Source: Calliopsis andreniformis (Eukaryota > Arthropoda > Insecta > Hymenoptera > Andrenidae). Taken from it: a stretch of DNA of 64,000 nucleotides. Within the stretch, counting starts at the first letter, position 1. Every line of letters begins with the position of its first letter. Position numbers and translations under genes: made by a program. The stretch lies in NCBI RefSeq assembly GCF_051401765.1, contig NW_027480481.1, forward strand, positions 682,001 through 746,000. Reading direction: 5' to 3'. The notes under the pieces are model-generated. The model had not been told where the DNA came from, made no database searches, and was given only the letters and a program-made list of their open reading frames with translations. Below are positions 28,831 to 41,906 of this stretch, piece by piece.

Positions 28831-29575
28831 CAACTGTAATCTTCAATCCTCAATCCTCAATCCTCAATCCTCAATCCTCAATCCTCATTCTTCAATCCTC
28901 AATCCACAATCCTCAACCTTTAATACTCAATACTCAATCTTCAATCCTCAATCCTCAATCCTCAATCCTCAATCCTCAATCCTCAATCCTCAATATTCAA
29001 TCCTCAATACTCAATCTTCAATCATCAATCCTCAATCCTCAATTCTCAGTCGTCAATCCTCAGTCATCAATCCTCAATCTTCAATACTCAATCGTCAATT
29101 CTCAATCCTCAATCCTCAATCCTCATTCCTCAAACCTCAATCCTCAACCCTCAGTCCTCATCCTCAATTCTCAATCCTCATTCTTCAATCCTCAATGCCC
29201 AATCCTCAATCTTCAATACTCAATCCTCAATTCTCAATTCTCAACCCTCAATCCTTAATCCTCAGACCTCAAACATCAATATTCAACCCTCAGTCCTCGT
29301 CCTCAATCCACAACCCTCAATCCACAGTCCTCAATATTCAATCATCAATATTCAATCTTCAATCCTCAATCCTCAATTCTCAATCCTCAATTCTGAATCC
29401 TCAATCTTCAATCCTCAATCCTCAGTCCTCAATACTCAATCCTCAATCTTCAATCCTCAATACCCGCTCCTCAATCTTCAATCCTCAATCCTCAATCCTC
29501 ATTCCTCAAACCTCAATCCTCAACCCTCAGTCCTCATCCTCAATTCTCAATTCTCAATCCTAAATCCTCAATCCT
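28831..29575. repeat. 745-bp block duplicated at 33,390-34,134
   Basis: CAACTGTA occurs at 28,831 and 33,390, an offset of 4,559 bp that stays constant through AATGCCC (29,195 and 33,754). CAATCCACAGTCC and the AATACCCGCTCC variant are shared. One difference is CTGTAATC against CTGTAGTC at the left end. Together with the adjacent 2-kb block this suggests a compound duplication of roughly 5 kb. Confidence 0.78.
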
Positions 29576-32452
29576 CAATCTTCAATCCTCAATACTCAAT
29601 CCTCAACCTTCAATCCTCAATACTCAATCTTCAATCCTCAATCCTCAATCCTCAATCCTCAATCCTCAGGCATCAATACTCAATCTTCAATGCTCAATCC
29701 TCAATCCTCAATCCTCAATCCTCATTCCACAATCCTCAGTCCTCATTCCTCAAACCTCAATCCTCAACCCTCAGTCCTCATACTCAATTCTCAATTCTCA
29801 ATCCTCAATACTCAATCCTCAATCTTCAATCCTCAATAATCAATCTCCAATCCTCAATACTCAATCCTCGATCCTCAATCCTCAGGCATCAATACTCAAT
29901 CTTCAAAACTCAATCCTCCACCCTCAATCCTCCACCCTCAATCCTCAATCCTCAATACCCAAACCTCAATACTCAATCCTCAATATTCATTCATCAATAC
30001 TCAATCTTCAATCCTCAATCCTCAATCCTCAATCCTCAATCCTCAATCCTCAATCCTCAATCCTCAATCCTCAATCCTCAATCCTCAATCCTCAATCCTC
30101 AATCCACAATCCTCAACCTTCAATACTCAATAATCAATCTCCAATCCTAGATCCTCAATCCTCAATCCTGAATCCTCAATCCTCAATCCTCATTCTTCAA
30201 TCCTCAATACCTAATCCTCAATCTTCAATCCTCAAACATCAATCCTCAATTCTCAATCCTCAATCGTCAGTCCTCAGCCGTCAAACCTCAATCCCCGACC
30301 CTTAGCACTCATCCTCAATCCTCAGTCCTCAATCCTCAATCCCGAAACCTAAATCCTCTACCGTCAGTCCTCGTCATCAATCCTCAAACCTCAATCCTCA
30401 ATCCTCAATATTTAATCATCAATACTCAATCTTCTATCCTCAATCCTCAATCCTCAATCCTCAACCCTCAATCCTCAATCCTCAATATTCAATCATCAAT
30501 ACTCAACCTTCAATCCTCAATCTTCAATCCTCAATACTCTATCTTCAATCCTCAACCCTCAATCCTCAACCATCAATCCTCATTCCTCAAACCTCAATCC
30601 TCAACCCTCAGTCCTCATCCTCAATTCTCAATTATCAATCCTCAATCCTTAATCCTCAGACCTCAAACATCAATATTCAACCCTCACTCCTCGTCCTCAA
30701 TCCACAACCCTCAATCCTCAGTCCTCAATATTCAATCATCAATATTCAATCTTCAATCCTCAATCCTCAATTCTCAATCCTCAATTCTGAATCCTCAATC
30801 TTCAATCCTCAATCCTCAGTCCTCAATACTCAATCCTCAATCTTCAATCCTCAATACCCACTCCTCAATCTTCAATCCTCAATCCTCAATCCTCAATCCT
30901 AATTCCTCAATCCTCATACTTCAATCACCAATACCCAATCCTCAATTTCAATCCTCAATCCTCAATCCTCAATTCTCAATCCTCGATCCTCAATCCTCAT
31001 TCCTCAAACCTCAATCCTCAACCCTCAGTCCTCATCCTCAATTCTCAATTCTCAATCCTCAATCCTCAATCCTCAATCTTCAATCCTCAATAATCAATAT
31101 CCGATCCTAGATCCTCAATCCCCAATCTTCAATCGTTAATGCTCAATCTTCAATCCTCAATCCCCAGTCATCAATCTTCAATCCTCAATGCTCAATCCTC
31201 AATTCTCAATCCTCAATCCTTAATCCTCAGACCTCAAACATCAATATTAAACCCTCAGTCCTCGTCCTCAATATACAAGCCTCAATCCTCAGTCCTCAAT
31301 ATTCAATCATCAATATTCAATCTTCAATCCTCAATCCTCAATCCTCAATCCTCAATCCTCAATCCTCAATCTTCAACCCTGAATACTCAATCCTCAATAC
31401 TCAATCCTGAATCTTCAATCCTCAATACTCAATCTTCAATCCTCAATCCTCAATCCTCAATCCTCAATACTCAATCTTCAATCCTCAACACTCAATCTTC
31501 AATCCTCAATCCTCAATCCTCAATCCTCAATCCTCATTCTTCAATCCTCAATACCCAATCCTCAATCTTCAATCCTCAATCCTCATTCCTCAATCCTAAT
31601 TCCTCATTCCTCATTCTTCAATCCTCAATACCCAATCCTCAATTTCAATCCTCAATCCTCAATCCTCATTTCTCAATCCTCAATCCTTAACCCTCAGCCC
31701 TCATCCTCCATCCTCAGTACTCAATCCTCTATCCTCAATCTTCAATCCTCAATACTCAATCTTCAATCCTCATTCCTCAATCCTCAATCCTCAATCCTCA
31801 ATCCTCAATATTCAATCCTCAATACTCAATCTTCAATCATCATCCTCAATCCTCAATTCTTAGTCGTCAATCCTCAGTCATCAATCCTCAATCTTCAATA
31901 TTCAATCGTCAATCCTTAGTCCTCAATCCTCAATCCTCCATCCTCGTTCCTCAAACCACAATCCTCAACCCTCAGTCTTCATCCTCAATCCTCAAACCTC
32001 AATCCTCAATCCTCAATCCTCAATCTTCAACCCTGAATCCTCAATCCTCAATACTCAATCCTCAACCTTCAATCCTCAATACTCAATCTTCAATCCTCAA
32101 TCCTCAATCCTCAATCCTCAATCCTCAGGCATCAATACTCAATCTTCAATGCTCAAGCCTCAATCCTCATTCCACAACCCTCAGTCCTCATTCCTCAAAC
32201 CTCAATCCTCAACCCTCAGTCCTCATACTCAATTCTCAATTCTCAATCCTCAATACTCAATCCTCAATCTTCAATCCTCAATAATCAATCTCCAATCCTC
32301 AATACTCAATCCTCGATCCTCAATCCTCAGGCATCAATACTCAATCTTCAAAACTCAATCCTCCACCCTCAATCCTCCACCCTCAATCGTCAATCCTCAA
32401 TACCCAAACCTCAATACTCAATCCTCAATATTCATTCATCAATACTCAATCT

Positions 32453-32564
32453 TCAATCCTCAATCCTCAATCCTCAATCCTCAATCCTCAATCCTCAATC
32501 CTCAATCCTCAATCCTCAATCCTCAATCCTCAATCCTCAATCCTCAATCCTCAATCCTCAATCC
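32453..32564 (+). repeat. Longest perfect heptamer run seen, 16 units
   Basis: This stretch is 112 bp of uninterrupted TCAATCC. It belongs to a recurring module: a perfect run, then ACAATC, then TCAACCTTCAATACTC and CAATCTCCAATCCTAG. The paralogous runs at 27,469-27,559 and 30,008-30,105 have 13 and 14 units. Confidence 0.9.
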
Positions 32565-34091
32565 ACAATCCTCAACCTTCAATACTCAATAATCAATCTC
32601 CAATCCTAGATCCTCAATCCTCAATCCTGAATCCTCAATCCTCAATCCTCATTCTTCAATCCTCAATACCTAATCCTCAATCTTCAATCCTCAAACATCA
32701 ATCCTCAATTCTCAATCCTCAATCGTCAGTCCTCAGCCGTCAAACCTCAATCCCCGGCCCTTAGCACTCATCCTCAATCCTCAGTCCTCAATCCTCAATC
32801 CCGAAACCTAAATCCTCTACCGTCAGTCCTCGTCATCAATCCTCAAACCTCAATCCTCAATCCTCAATATTTAATCATCAATACTCAATCTTCTATCCTC
32901 AATCCTCAATCCTCAATCCTCAACCCTCAATCCTCAATCCTCAATATTCAATCATCAATACTCAACCTTCAATCCTCAATCTTCAATCCTCAATACTCTA
33001 TCTTCAATCCTCAATCCTCAATCCTCAATCCTCAATCCTCAATCCTCAATCCTCAGGCATCAATACTCAATCTACAATATTCAATCCTCAATCCTTAATA
33101 CTCAATCCACAATCCTCAACCTACAATACTCAATACTCAATCTTCAATCCTCAATCCTCAAACCTCAATCCTCAATCCTCAATCCTCAATCCTCAATATT
33201 CAATCCTCAATACTCAATCTTCAATCATCAATCCTCAATCCTCAATCTTCAACCCTCAATACTCAATCTGCAATCCTCAATCCTCAGTCCTCAATCCTCA
33301 ATCCTCATTCTTCAATCCTCAATACCCAATCCTCAATCTTCAGGCCTCAGCCCTCAATCATCAATTCTCAATCCTCAATCCTCAATCCTCAACTGTAGTC
33401 TTCAATCCTCAATCCTCAATCCTCAATCCTCAATCCTCAATCCTCATTCTTCAATCCTCAATCCACAATCCTCAACCTTTAATACTCAATACTCAATCTT
33501 CAATCCTCAATCCTCAATCCTCAATCCTCAATCCTCAATCCTCAATCCTCAATATTCAATCCTCAATACTCAATCTTCAATCATCAATCCTCAATCCTCA
33601 ATTCTCAGTCGTCAATCCTCAGTCATCAATCCTCAATCTTCAATACTCAATCGTCAATTCTCAATCCTCAATCCTCAATCCTCATTCCTCAAACCTCAAT
33701 CCTCAGCCCTCAGTCCTCATCCTCAATTCTCAATCCTCATTCTTCAATCCTGAATGCCCAATCCTCAATCTTCAATACTCAATCCTCAATTCTCAATTCT
33801 CAACCCTCAATCCTTAATCCTCAGACCTCAAACATCAATATTCAACCCTCAGTCCTCGTCCTCAATCCACAACCCTCAATCCACAGTCCTCAATATTCAA
33901 TCATCAATATTCAATCTTCAATCCTCAATCCTCAATTCTCAATCCTCAATTCTGAATCCTCAATCTTCAATCCTCAATCCTCAGTCCTCAATACTCAATC
34001 CTCAATCTTCAATCCTCAATACCCGCTCCTCAATCTTCAATCCTCAATCCTCAATCCTCATTCCTCAAACCTCAATCCTCAACCCTCAGTC

Positions 34092-35057
34092 CTCATCCTC
34101 AATTCTCAATTCTCAATCCTAAATCCTCAATCCTCAATCTTCAATCCTCAATAATCAATATCCGATCCTAGATCCTCAATCCCCAATCTTCAATCGTTAA
34201 TGCTCAATCTTCAATCCTCAATCCCCAGTCATCAATCTTCAATCCTCAATGCTCATTCCTGAATCCTCAATCCTCAGTCCTCAATCCCCAATCCTCAATC
34301 CTCAAACCTCAATCCTCAACCATCAGTCCCCGTCCTCAATCCTCAAACCTCAATCCTCAATCCTCAATCCTCATTCTTCAATCCTAAATACCCAATCCTC
34401 AATCTTCAATCCTCAATCCTCAATCCTCAATTCGCAATCCTCAATCCTTAATCCTCAGACCTCAAACATCAATATTAAACCCTCAGTCCTCGTCCTCAAT
34501 CCACAAGCCTCAATCCTCAGTCCTCAATATTCAATCATCAATATTCAATCATCAATCCTCAATCCTCAATCCTCAATCCTCAATCCTCAATCCTCAATCT
34601 TCAACCCTGAATCCTCAATCCTCAATACTCAATCCTCAATCTTCAATCCTCAATACTCAATCTTCAATCATCAATCCTCAATCCTCAATCCTCAATACTC
34701 AATCTTCAATCCTCAACACTCAATCTTCAATCCTCAATCCTCAATCCTCAATCCTCAATCCTCATACTTCAATCCTCAATACCCAATCCTCAATCTTCAA
34801 TCCTCAATCCTCAATCCACAATCCTAATTCCTCATTCCTCATTCTTCAATCCTCAATACCCAATCCTCAATTTCAATCCTCAATCCTCAATCCTCATTTC
34901 TCAGTCCTCAATCCTTAACCCTCAGCCCTCATCCTCCATCCTCAGTACTCAATCCTCTATCCTCAATCTTCAATCCTCAATACTCAATCTTCAATCCTCA
35001 TTCCTCAATCCTCAATCCTCAATCCTCAATATTCAATCCTCAATACTCAATCTTCAA
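34092..35057. repeat. 0.97-kb block duplicated at 38,879-39,845
   Basis: The offset is 4,787 bp at both M1 (34159 and 38946) and CATACTTC (34763 and 39550). Both copies begin with CAATTCTCAATCCTAAATCC. They diverge at the right, where this copy continues CTTCAATCCTCAATCC and the other CTTCAATCATCATCC. Confidence 0.78.
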
Positions 35058-38000
35058 TCCTCAATCCTCAATACTCAATCCTCAATCCTCAATCCTCAGG
35101 CATCAATACTCAATCTTCAATGCTCAATCCTCAATCCTCAATCCTCAATCCTCATTCCACAACCCTCAGTCCTCATTCCTCAAACCTCAATCCTCAACCC
35201 TCAGTCCTCATACTCAATTCTCAATTCTCAATCCTCAATACTCAATCCTCAATCTTCAACCCTGAATCCTCAATCCTCAATACTCAATCCTCAACCTTCA
35301 ATCCTCAATACTCAATCTTCAATCCTCAATCCTCAATCCTCAATCCTCAATCCTCAATCTTCAATCCTCAACACTCAATCTTCAATACTCAATCCTCAAT
35401 CCTCAATCCTCAATCCTGATTCTTCAAACCTCAATACCCAATCCTCAATCCTCAATTCTGAACCCTCAACCTTCAGTCCTCAATCCTCAATCCTCAATAC
35501 TCAATCCTCAATCTTCAATCCTCAATACCCACTCCTCAATCTTCAATACTCAATCCTCAATCCTCAATCCTAATTCCTCAATCCTCATTCTTCAATCATC
35601 AATACCCAAACCTCAATTTCAATCCTCAATCCTCAATCCTCAATTCTCAATCCTCAGTCCTCAATCCTCATTCCTCAAACCTCAATCCTCAGCCCTCAGT
35701 CCTCATCCTCAATTCTCAATTCTCAATCCTCAATCCTCAATCCTCAATCTTCAATCCTCAATAATCAATATCCGATCCTAGATCCTCAATCCCCAATCTT
35801 CAATCGTTAATGCTCAATCTTCAATCCTCAATCCCCAGTCATCAATCTTCAATCCTCAATGCTCAATCCTCAATCCTCAATCCTCAGTCCTCAATCCCCA
35901 ATCCTCAATCCTCAAACCTCAATTCTCAACCGTCAGTCCTCGTCCTCAATCCTCAAACCTCAATGCTCAATCCTCAATCCTTATTCTTCAATCCTAAATA
36001 CCCAATCCTCAATCTTCAATCCTCAATCCTCAATCCTCAATTCTCAATCCTCAATCCTTAATCCTCAGACCTCAAACATCAATATTAAACCCTCAGTCCT
36101 CGTCCTCAATATACAAGCCTCAATCCTCAGTCCTCAATATTCAATCATCAATATTCAATCTTCAATCCTCAATCCTCAATCCTCAATCCTCAATCCTCAA
36201 TCCTCAACGTTCAACCCTGAATACTCAATCCTCAATACTCAATCCTGAATCTTCAATCCTCAATACTCAATCTTCAATCCTCAATCCTCAATCCTCAATC
36301 CTCAATACTCAATCTTCAATCCTCAACACTCAATCTTCAATCCTCAATCCTCAATCCTCAATCCTCAATCCTCATTCTTCAATCCTCAATACCCAATCCT
36401 CAATCTTCAATCCTCAATCCTCAATCCTCAATCCTAATTCCTCATTCCTCATTCTTCAATCCTCAATACCCAATCCTCAATTTCAATCCTCAATCCTCAA
36501 TCCTCATTTCTCAATCCTCAATCCTTAACCCTCAGCCCTCATCCTCCATCCTCAGTACTCAATCCTCTATCCTCAATCTTCAATCCTCAATACTCAATCT
36601 TCAATCCTCATTCCTCAATCCTCAATCCTCAATCCTCAATATTCAATCCTCAATACTCAATCTTCAATCATCATCCTCAATCCTCAATTCTCAGTTGTCA
36701 ATCCTCAGTCATCAATCCTCAATCTTCAATACTCAATCGTCAATCCTTAGTGCTCAATCCTCAATCCTCAATCCTCGTTCCTCAAACCTCAATCCTCAAC
36801 CCTCACACTTCATCCTCAATTCTCAATTCTCAATCCTCAGTCCTCAATACCCAATCCTCAATCATCAATCCTCAATCCTCAATCCTCACTCCTCAGTACA
36901 CAATCCTCTATCCTCAATCTTCAATTCTCAATACTCAATCTTCAATCCTCATTCCTCAATCCTCAATCCTCAATCCTCAATCTTCAATCCTCAATACTCA
37001 ATCTGCAATCCTCAATCCTCAATCCTCAACCCTCAATCCTCAACCATCAATCCTCATTCCTCAATCCTCAACCCTCAGTCCTCATCCTCAATTCTCAATT
37101 CTCAATCCTCAATCCTCAACCCTCAATCTTCAATCCTCAATAATCAATATCCGATCCTAGATCCTCAATACCCAATCTTCAATCGTTAATCCTCAATCTT
37201 CAATCCTCAATGCTCAATCCTCAATCCTCAATCCTCAGTCCTCAATCCCCAATCCTCAATCATCAAACCTCAATCCTCAACGGTCAGTCCTCGTCCTCAA
37301 TTCTCAAACCTCAATCCTCAATACTCAATATTCAATCATCAATACTCAATCATCAATCCTCAATCCTCAAACCTCAATCCTCAATCCTCAATCCTCAATC
37401 CCCAATCCCCATTCCTCAAACCTCAATCCTCAACCCTCAGTCCTCATCCTCAATTCTCAATTCTCAATCCTCAATCCTCAATCCTCAATCTTCAATCCTC
37501 AATAATCAATCTCCGATCCTAAGTCCTCAATCCCCAACCTTCAATCGTTAATCCTCAATCTTCAGTCCTCAATCCCCAGTCATCAATCTTCAATCCTCAA
37601 TGGCCAATCCTCAATCCTCAATCCTCAGTCCTCAATCCCCAATCCTCAATCCTCAAACCTCAATACTCAACCGTCAGTCCTCGTCCTCAATCCTCAAACC
37701 TCAATCCTCAATCCTCAATATCCAATCATCAATACTCAATCTTCAATCCTCAATCCTCAAACCACAATCCTCAATCCTCATTCTCCAATCCTAAATACCC
37801 AATCCTCAATTTCCAATCCTCAATCCTCAATCCTCAATTCCCAATCCTCAATCCCTAATCCTCAGACCTCAAACATCAATATTCAACCCTCAGTCCTCGT
37901 CCTCAATCCACAACCCTCAATCCTCAGTCCTCAATATTCAATCATCAATATTCAATCTTCAATCCTCAATCCTCAAACCTCAATCCTCAATCCTCAATCC

Positions 38001-41000
38001 TCAATCCTCAATCTTCAACCCTGAATCCTCAATCCTCAATACTCAGTCCTCAATCTTCAATCCTCAATTCTCAATCTTTGATCCTCAATCCTCAATCCTC
38101 AATCCTCAACCCTCAGTCCTCATCCTCAATTCTCAATTCTCAATCCTCAATCCTCAACCCTCAATCTTCAATCCTCAATAATCAATATCCGATCCTAGAT
38201 CCTCAATCCCCAATCTTCAATCGTTAATGCTCAATCTTCAATCCTCAATCCCCAGTCATCAATCTTCAATCCTCAATGCTCAATCCTCAATCCTCAATCC
38301 TCAGTCCTCAATCCCCAATCCTCAATCCTCAAACCTCAATCCTCAACCGTCAGTCCTCGTCCTCAATCCTCAAACCTCAATCCTCAATCCTCAATCCTCA
38401 TTCTTCAATCCTAAATACCCAATCCTCAATCTTCAATACTCAATCTTCAATCCTCAATCCTGAATCCTCAATCTTCAATCCTCAATACTCAATCTGCAAT
38501 CCTCAATCCTCAAACCTCAATCCTCAATCCTCATTCTTCAATCCTCAATGCCCAATCCTCAATCTTCAATCCTCAATCCTCAATTCTCAATTCTCAACCC
38601 TCAATCCTTAATCCTCAGACCTCAAACATCAATGTTCAACCCTCAGTCCTCGTCCTCAATCCACAACCCTCAATCCTCAGTCCTCAATATTCAATCATCA
38701 ATATTCAATCTTCAATCCTCAATCCTCAATCCTCAATCCTCAATCCTCATTTCTGAACCCTCAATCTTCAATCCTCAATCCTCAATCCTCAATACTCAAT
38801 CCTCAATCTTCAATCCTCAATACCCACTCCTCAATCTTCAATCCTCAATCCTCAATCCTCAATCCTAATTCCTCAATCCTCATCCTCAATTCTCAATTCT
38901 CAATCCTAAATCCTCAATCCTCAATCTTCAATCCTCAATAATCAATATCCGATCCTAGATCCTCAATCCCCAATCTTCAACCGTTAATACTCAATCTTCA
39001 ATCCTCAATCCCCAGTCATCAATCTTCAATCCTCAATGCTCAATCCTGAATCCTCAATCCTCAGTCCTCAATCCCCAATCCTCAATCCTCAAACCTCAAT
39101 CCTCAACCGTCAGTCCTCGTCCTCAATCCTCAAACCTCAATCCTCAATCCTCAATCCTCATTCTTCAATCCTAAATACCCAATCCTCAATCTTCAATCCT
39201 CAATCCTCAATCCTCAATTCGCAATCCTCAATCCTTAATCCTCAGACCTCAAACATCAATATTAAACACTCAGTCCTCGTCCTCAATCCACAAGCCTCAA
39301 TCCTCAGTCCTCAATATTCAATCATCAATATTCAATCTTCAATCCTCAATCCTCAATCCTCAATCCTCAATCCTCAATCCTCAATCTTCAACCCTGAATC
39401 CTCAATCCTCAATACTCAATCCTCAATCTTCAATCCTCAATACTCAATCTTCAATCATCAATCCTCAATCCTCAATCCTCAATACTCAATCTTCAATCCT
39501 CAACACTCAATCTTCAATCCTCAATCCTCAATCCTCAATCCTCAATCCTCATACTTCAATCCTCAATACCCAATCCTCAATCTTCAATCCTCAATCCTCA
39601 ATCCTCAATCCTAATTCCTCATTCGTCATTCTTCAATCCTCAATACCCAATCCTGAATTTCAATCCTCAATCCTCAATCCTCATTTCTCAATCCTCTATC
39701 CTTAACCCTCAGCCCTCATCCTCCATCCTCAGTACTCAATCCTCTATCCTCAATCTTCAATCCTCAATAATCAATCTTCAATCCTCATTCCTCAATCCTC
39801 AATCCTCAATCCTCAATATTCAATCCTCAATACTCAATCTTCAATCATCATCCTCAATCCTCAATTCTCAGTCGTCAATCCTCAGTCATCAATCCTCAAT
39901 CTTCAATACTCAATCGTCAATCCTTAGTCCTCAATCCTCAATCCTCAATCCTCGTTCCTCAAACCACAATCCTCAACCCTCAGTCTTCATCCTCAACCCT
40001 CAAACCTCAATCCTCAATCCTCAATCCTCAATCTTCAACCCTGAATCCTCAATCCTCAATACTCAATCCTCAACCTTCAATCCTCAATACTCAATCTTCA
40101 ATCCTCAATCCTCAATCCTCAATCCTCAATCCTCAATCTTCAATCCTCAACACTCAATCTTCAATACTCAATCCTCAATCCTCAATCCTCAATCCTGATT
40201 CTTCAAACCTCAATACCCAATCCTCAATCCTCAATTCTGCACCCTCAACCTTCAATCCTCAATCCTCAATCCTCAATACTCAATCCTCAATCTTCAATCC
40301 TCAATACCCACTCCTCAATCTTCAATACTCAATCCTCAATCCTCAATCCTAATTCCTCAATCCTCATTCTTCAATCATCAATACCCAATCCTCAATTTCA
40401 ATCCTCAATCCTCAATCCTCAATTCTCAATCCTCAGTCCTCAATCCTCATTCCTCAAACCTCAATCCTCAACCCTCAGTCCTCATCCTCAATTCTCAATT
40501 CTCAATCCTCAATCCTCAATCCTCAATCTTCAATCCTCAATAATCAATATCCGATCCTAGATCCTCAATCCCCAATCTTCAATCGTTAATGCTCAATCTT
40601 CAATCCTCAATCCCCAGTCATCAATCTTCAATCCTCAATGCTCAATCCTCAATCCTCAATCCTCGGTCCTCAATCCCCAATCCTCAATCCTCAAACCTCA
40701 ATTCTCAACCGTCAGTCCTCGTCCTCAATCCTCAAACCTCAATCCTCAATCCTCAATCCTCATTCTTCAATCCTAAATACCCAATCCTCAATCTTCAATC
40801 CTCAATCCTCAATCCTCAATTCTCAATCCTCAATCCTTAATCCTCAGACCTCAAACATCAATATTAAACCCTCAGTCCTCGTCCTCAATATACAAGCCTC
40901 AATCCTCAGTCCTCAATATTCAATCATCAATATTCAATCTTCAATCCTCAATCCTCAATCCTCAATCCTCAATCCTCAATCCTCAATATTCAACCCTGAA

Positions 41001-41906
41001 TACTCAATCCTCAATACTCAATCCTGAATCTTCAATCCTCAATACTGAATCTTCAATCCTCAATCCTCAATCCTCAATCCTCAATACTCAATCTTCAATC
41101 CTCAACACTCAATCTTCAATCCTCAATCCTCAATCCTCAATCCTCAATCCTCATTCTTCAATCATCAATACCCAATCCTCAATCTTCAATCCTCAATCCT
41201 CAATCCTCAATCCTAATTCCTCATTCCTCATTCTTCAATCCTCAATACCCAATCCTCAATTTCAATCCTCAATCCTCAATCCTCATTTCTCAATCCTCAA
41301 TCCTTAACCATCAGCCCTCATCCTCCATCCTCAGTACTCAATCCTCTATCCTCAATCTTCAATCCTCAATACTCAATCTTCAATCCTCATTCCTCAATCC
41401 TCAATCCTCAATCCTCAATATTCAATCCTCAATACTCAATCTTCAATCATCATCCTCAATCCTCAATTCTCAGTCGTCAATCCTCAGTCATCAATCCTCA
41501 ATCTTCAATACTCAATCGTCAATCCTTAGACCTCAATCCTCAATCCTCAATCCTCGTTCCTCAAACCACAATCCTCAACCCTCAGTCTTCATCCTCAATC
41601 CTCAAACCTCAATCCTCAATCCTCAATCCTCAATCTTCAACCCTGAATCCTCAATCCTCAATACTCAATCCTCAACCTTCAATCCTCAATACTCAATCTT
41701 CAATCCTCAATCCTCGATCCTCAATCCTCAATCCTCAGGCATCAATACTCAATCTTCAATGCACAATCCTCAATCCTCAATCCTCAATCCTCATTCCCCA
41801 ACCCTCAGTCCTCATTCCGCAAACCTCAAACCTCAACCCTCAGCCCTCATACTCAATTCTCAATTCTCAATCCTCAATACTCAATCCTCAATCTTCAACC
41901 CTGAAT

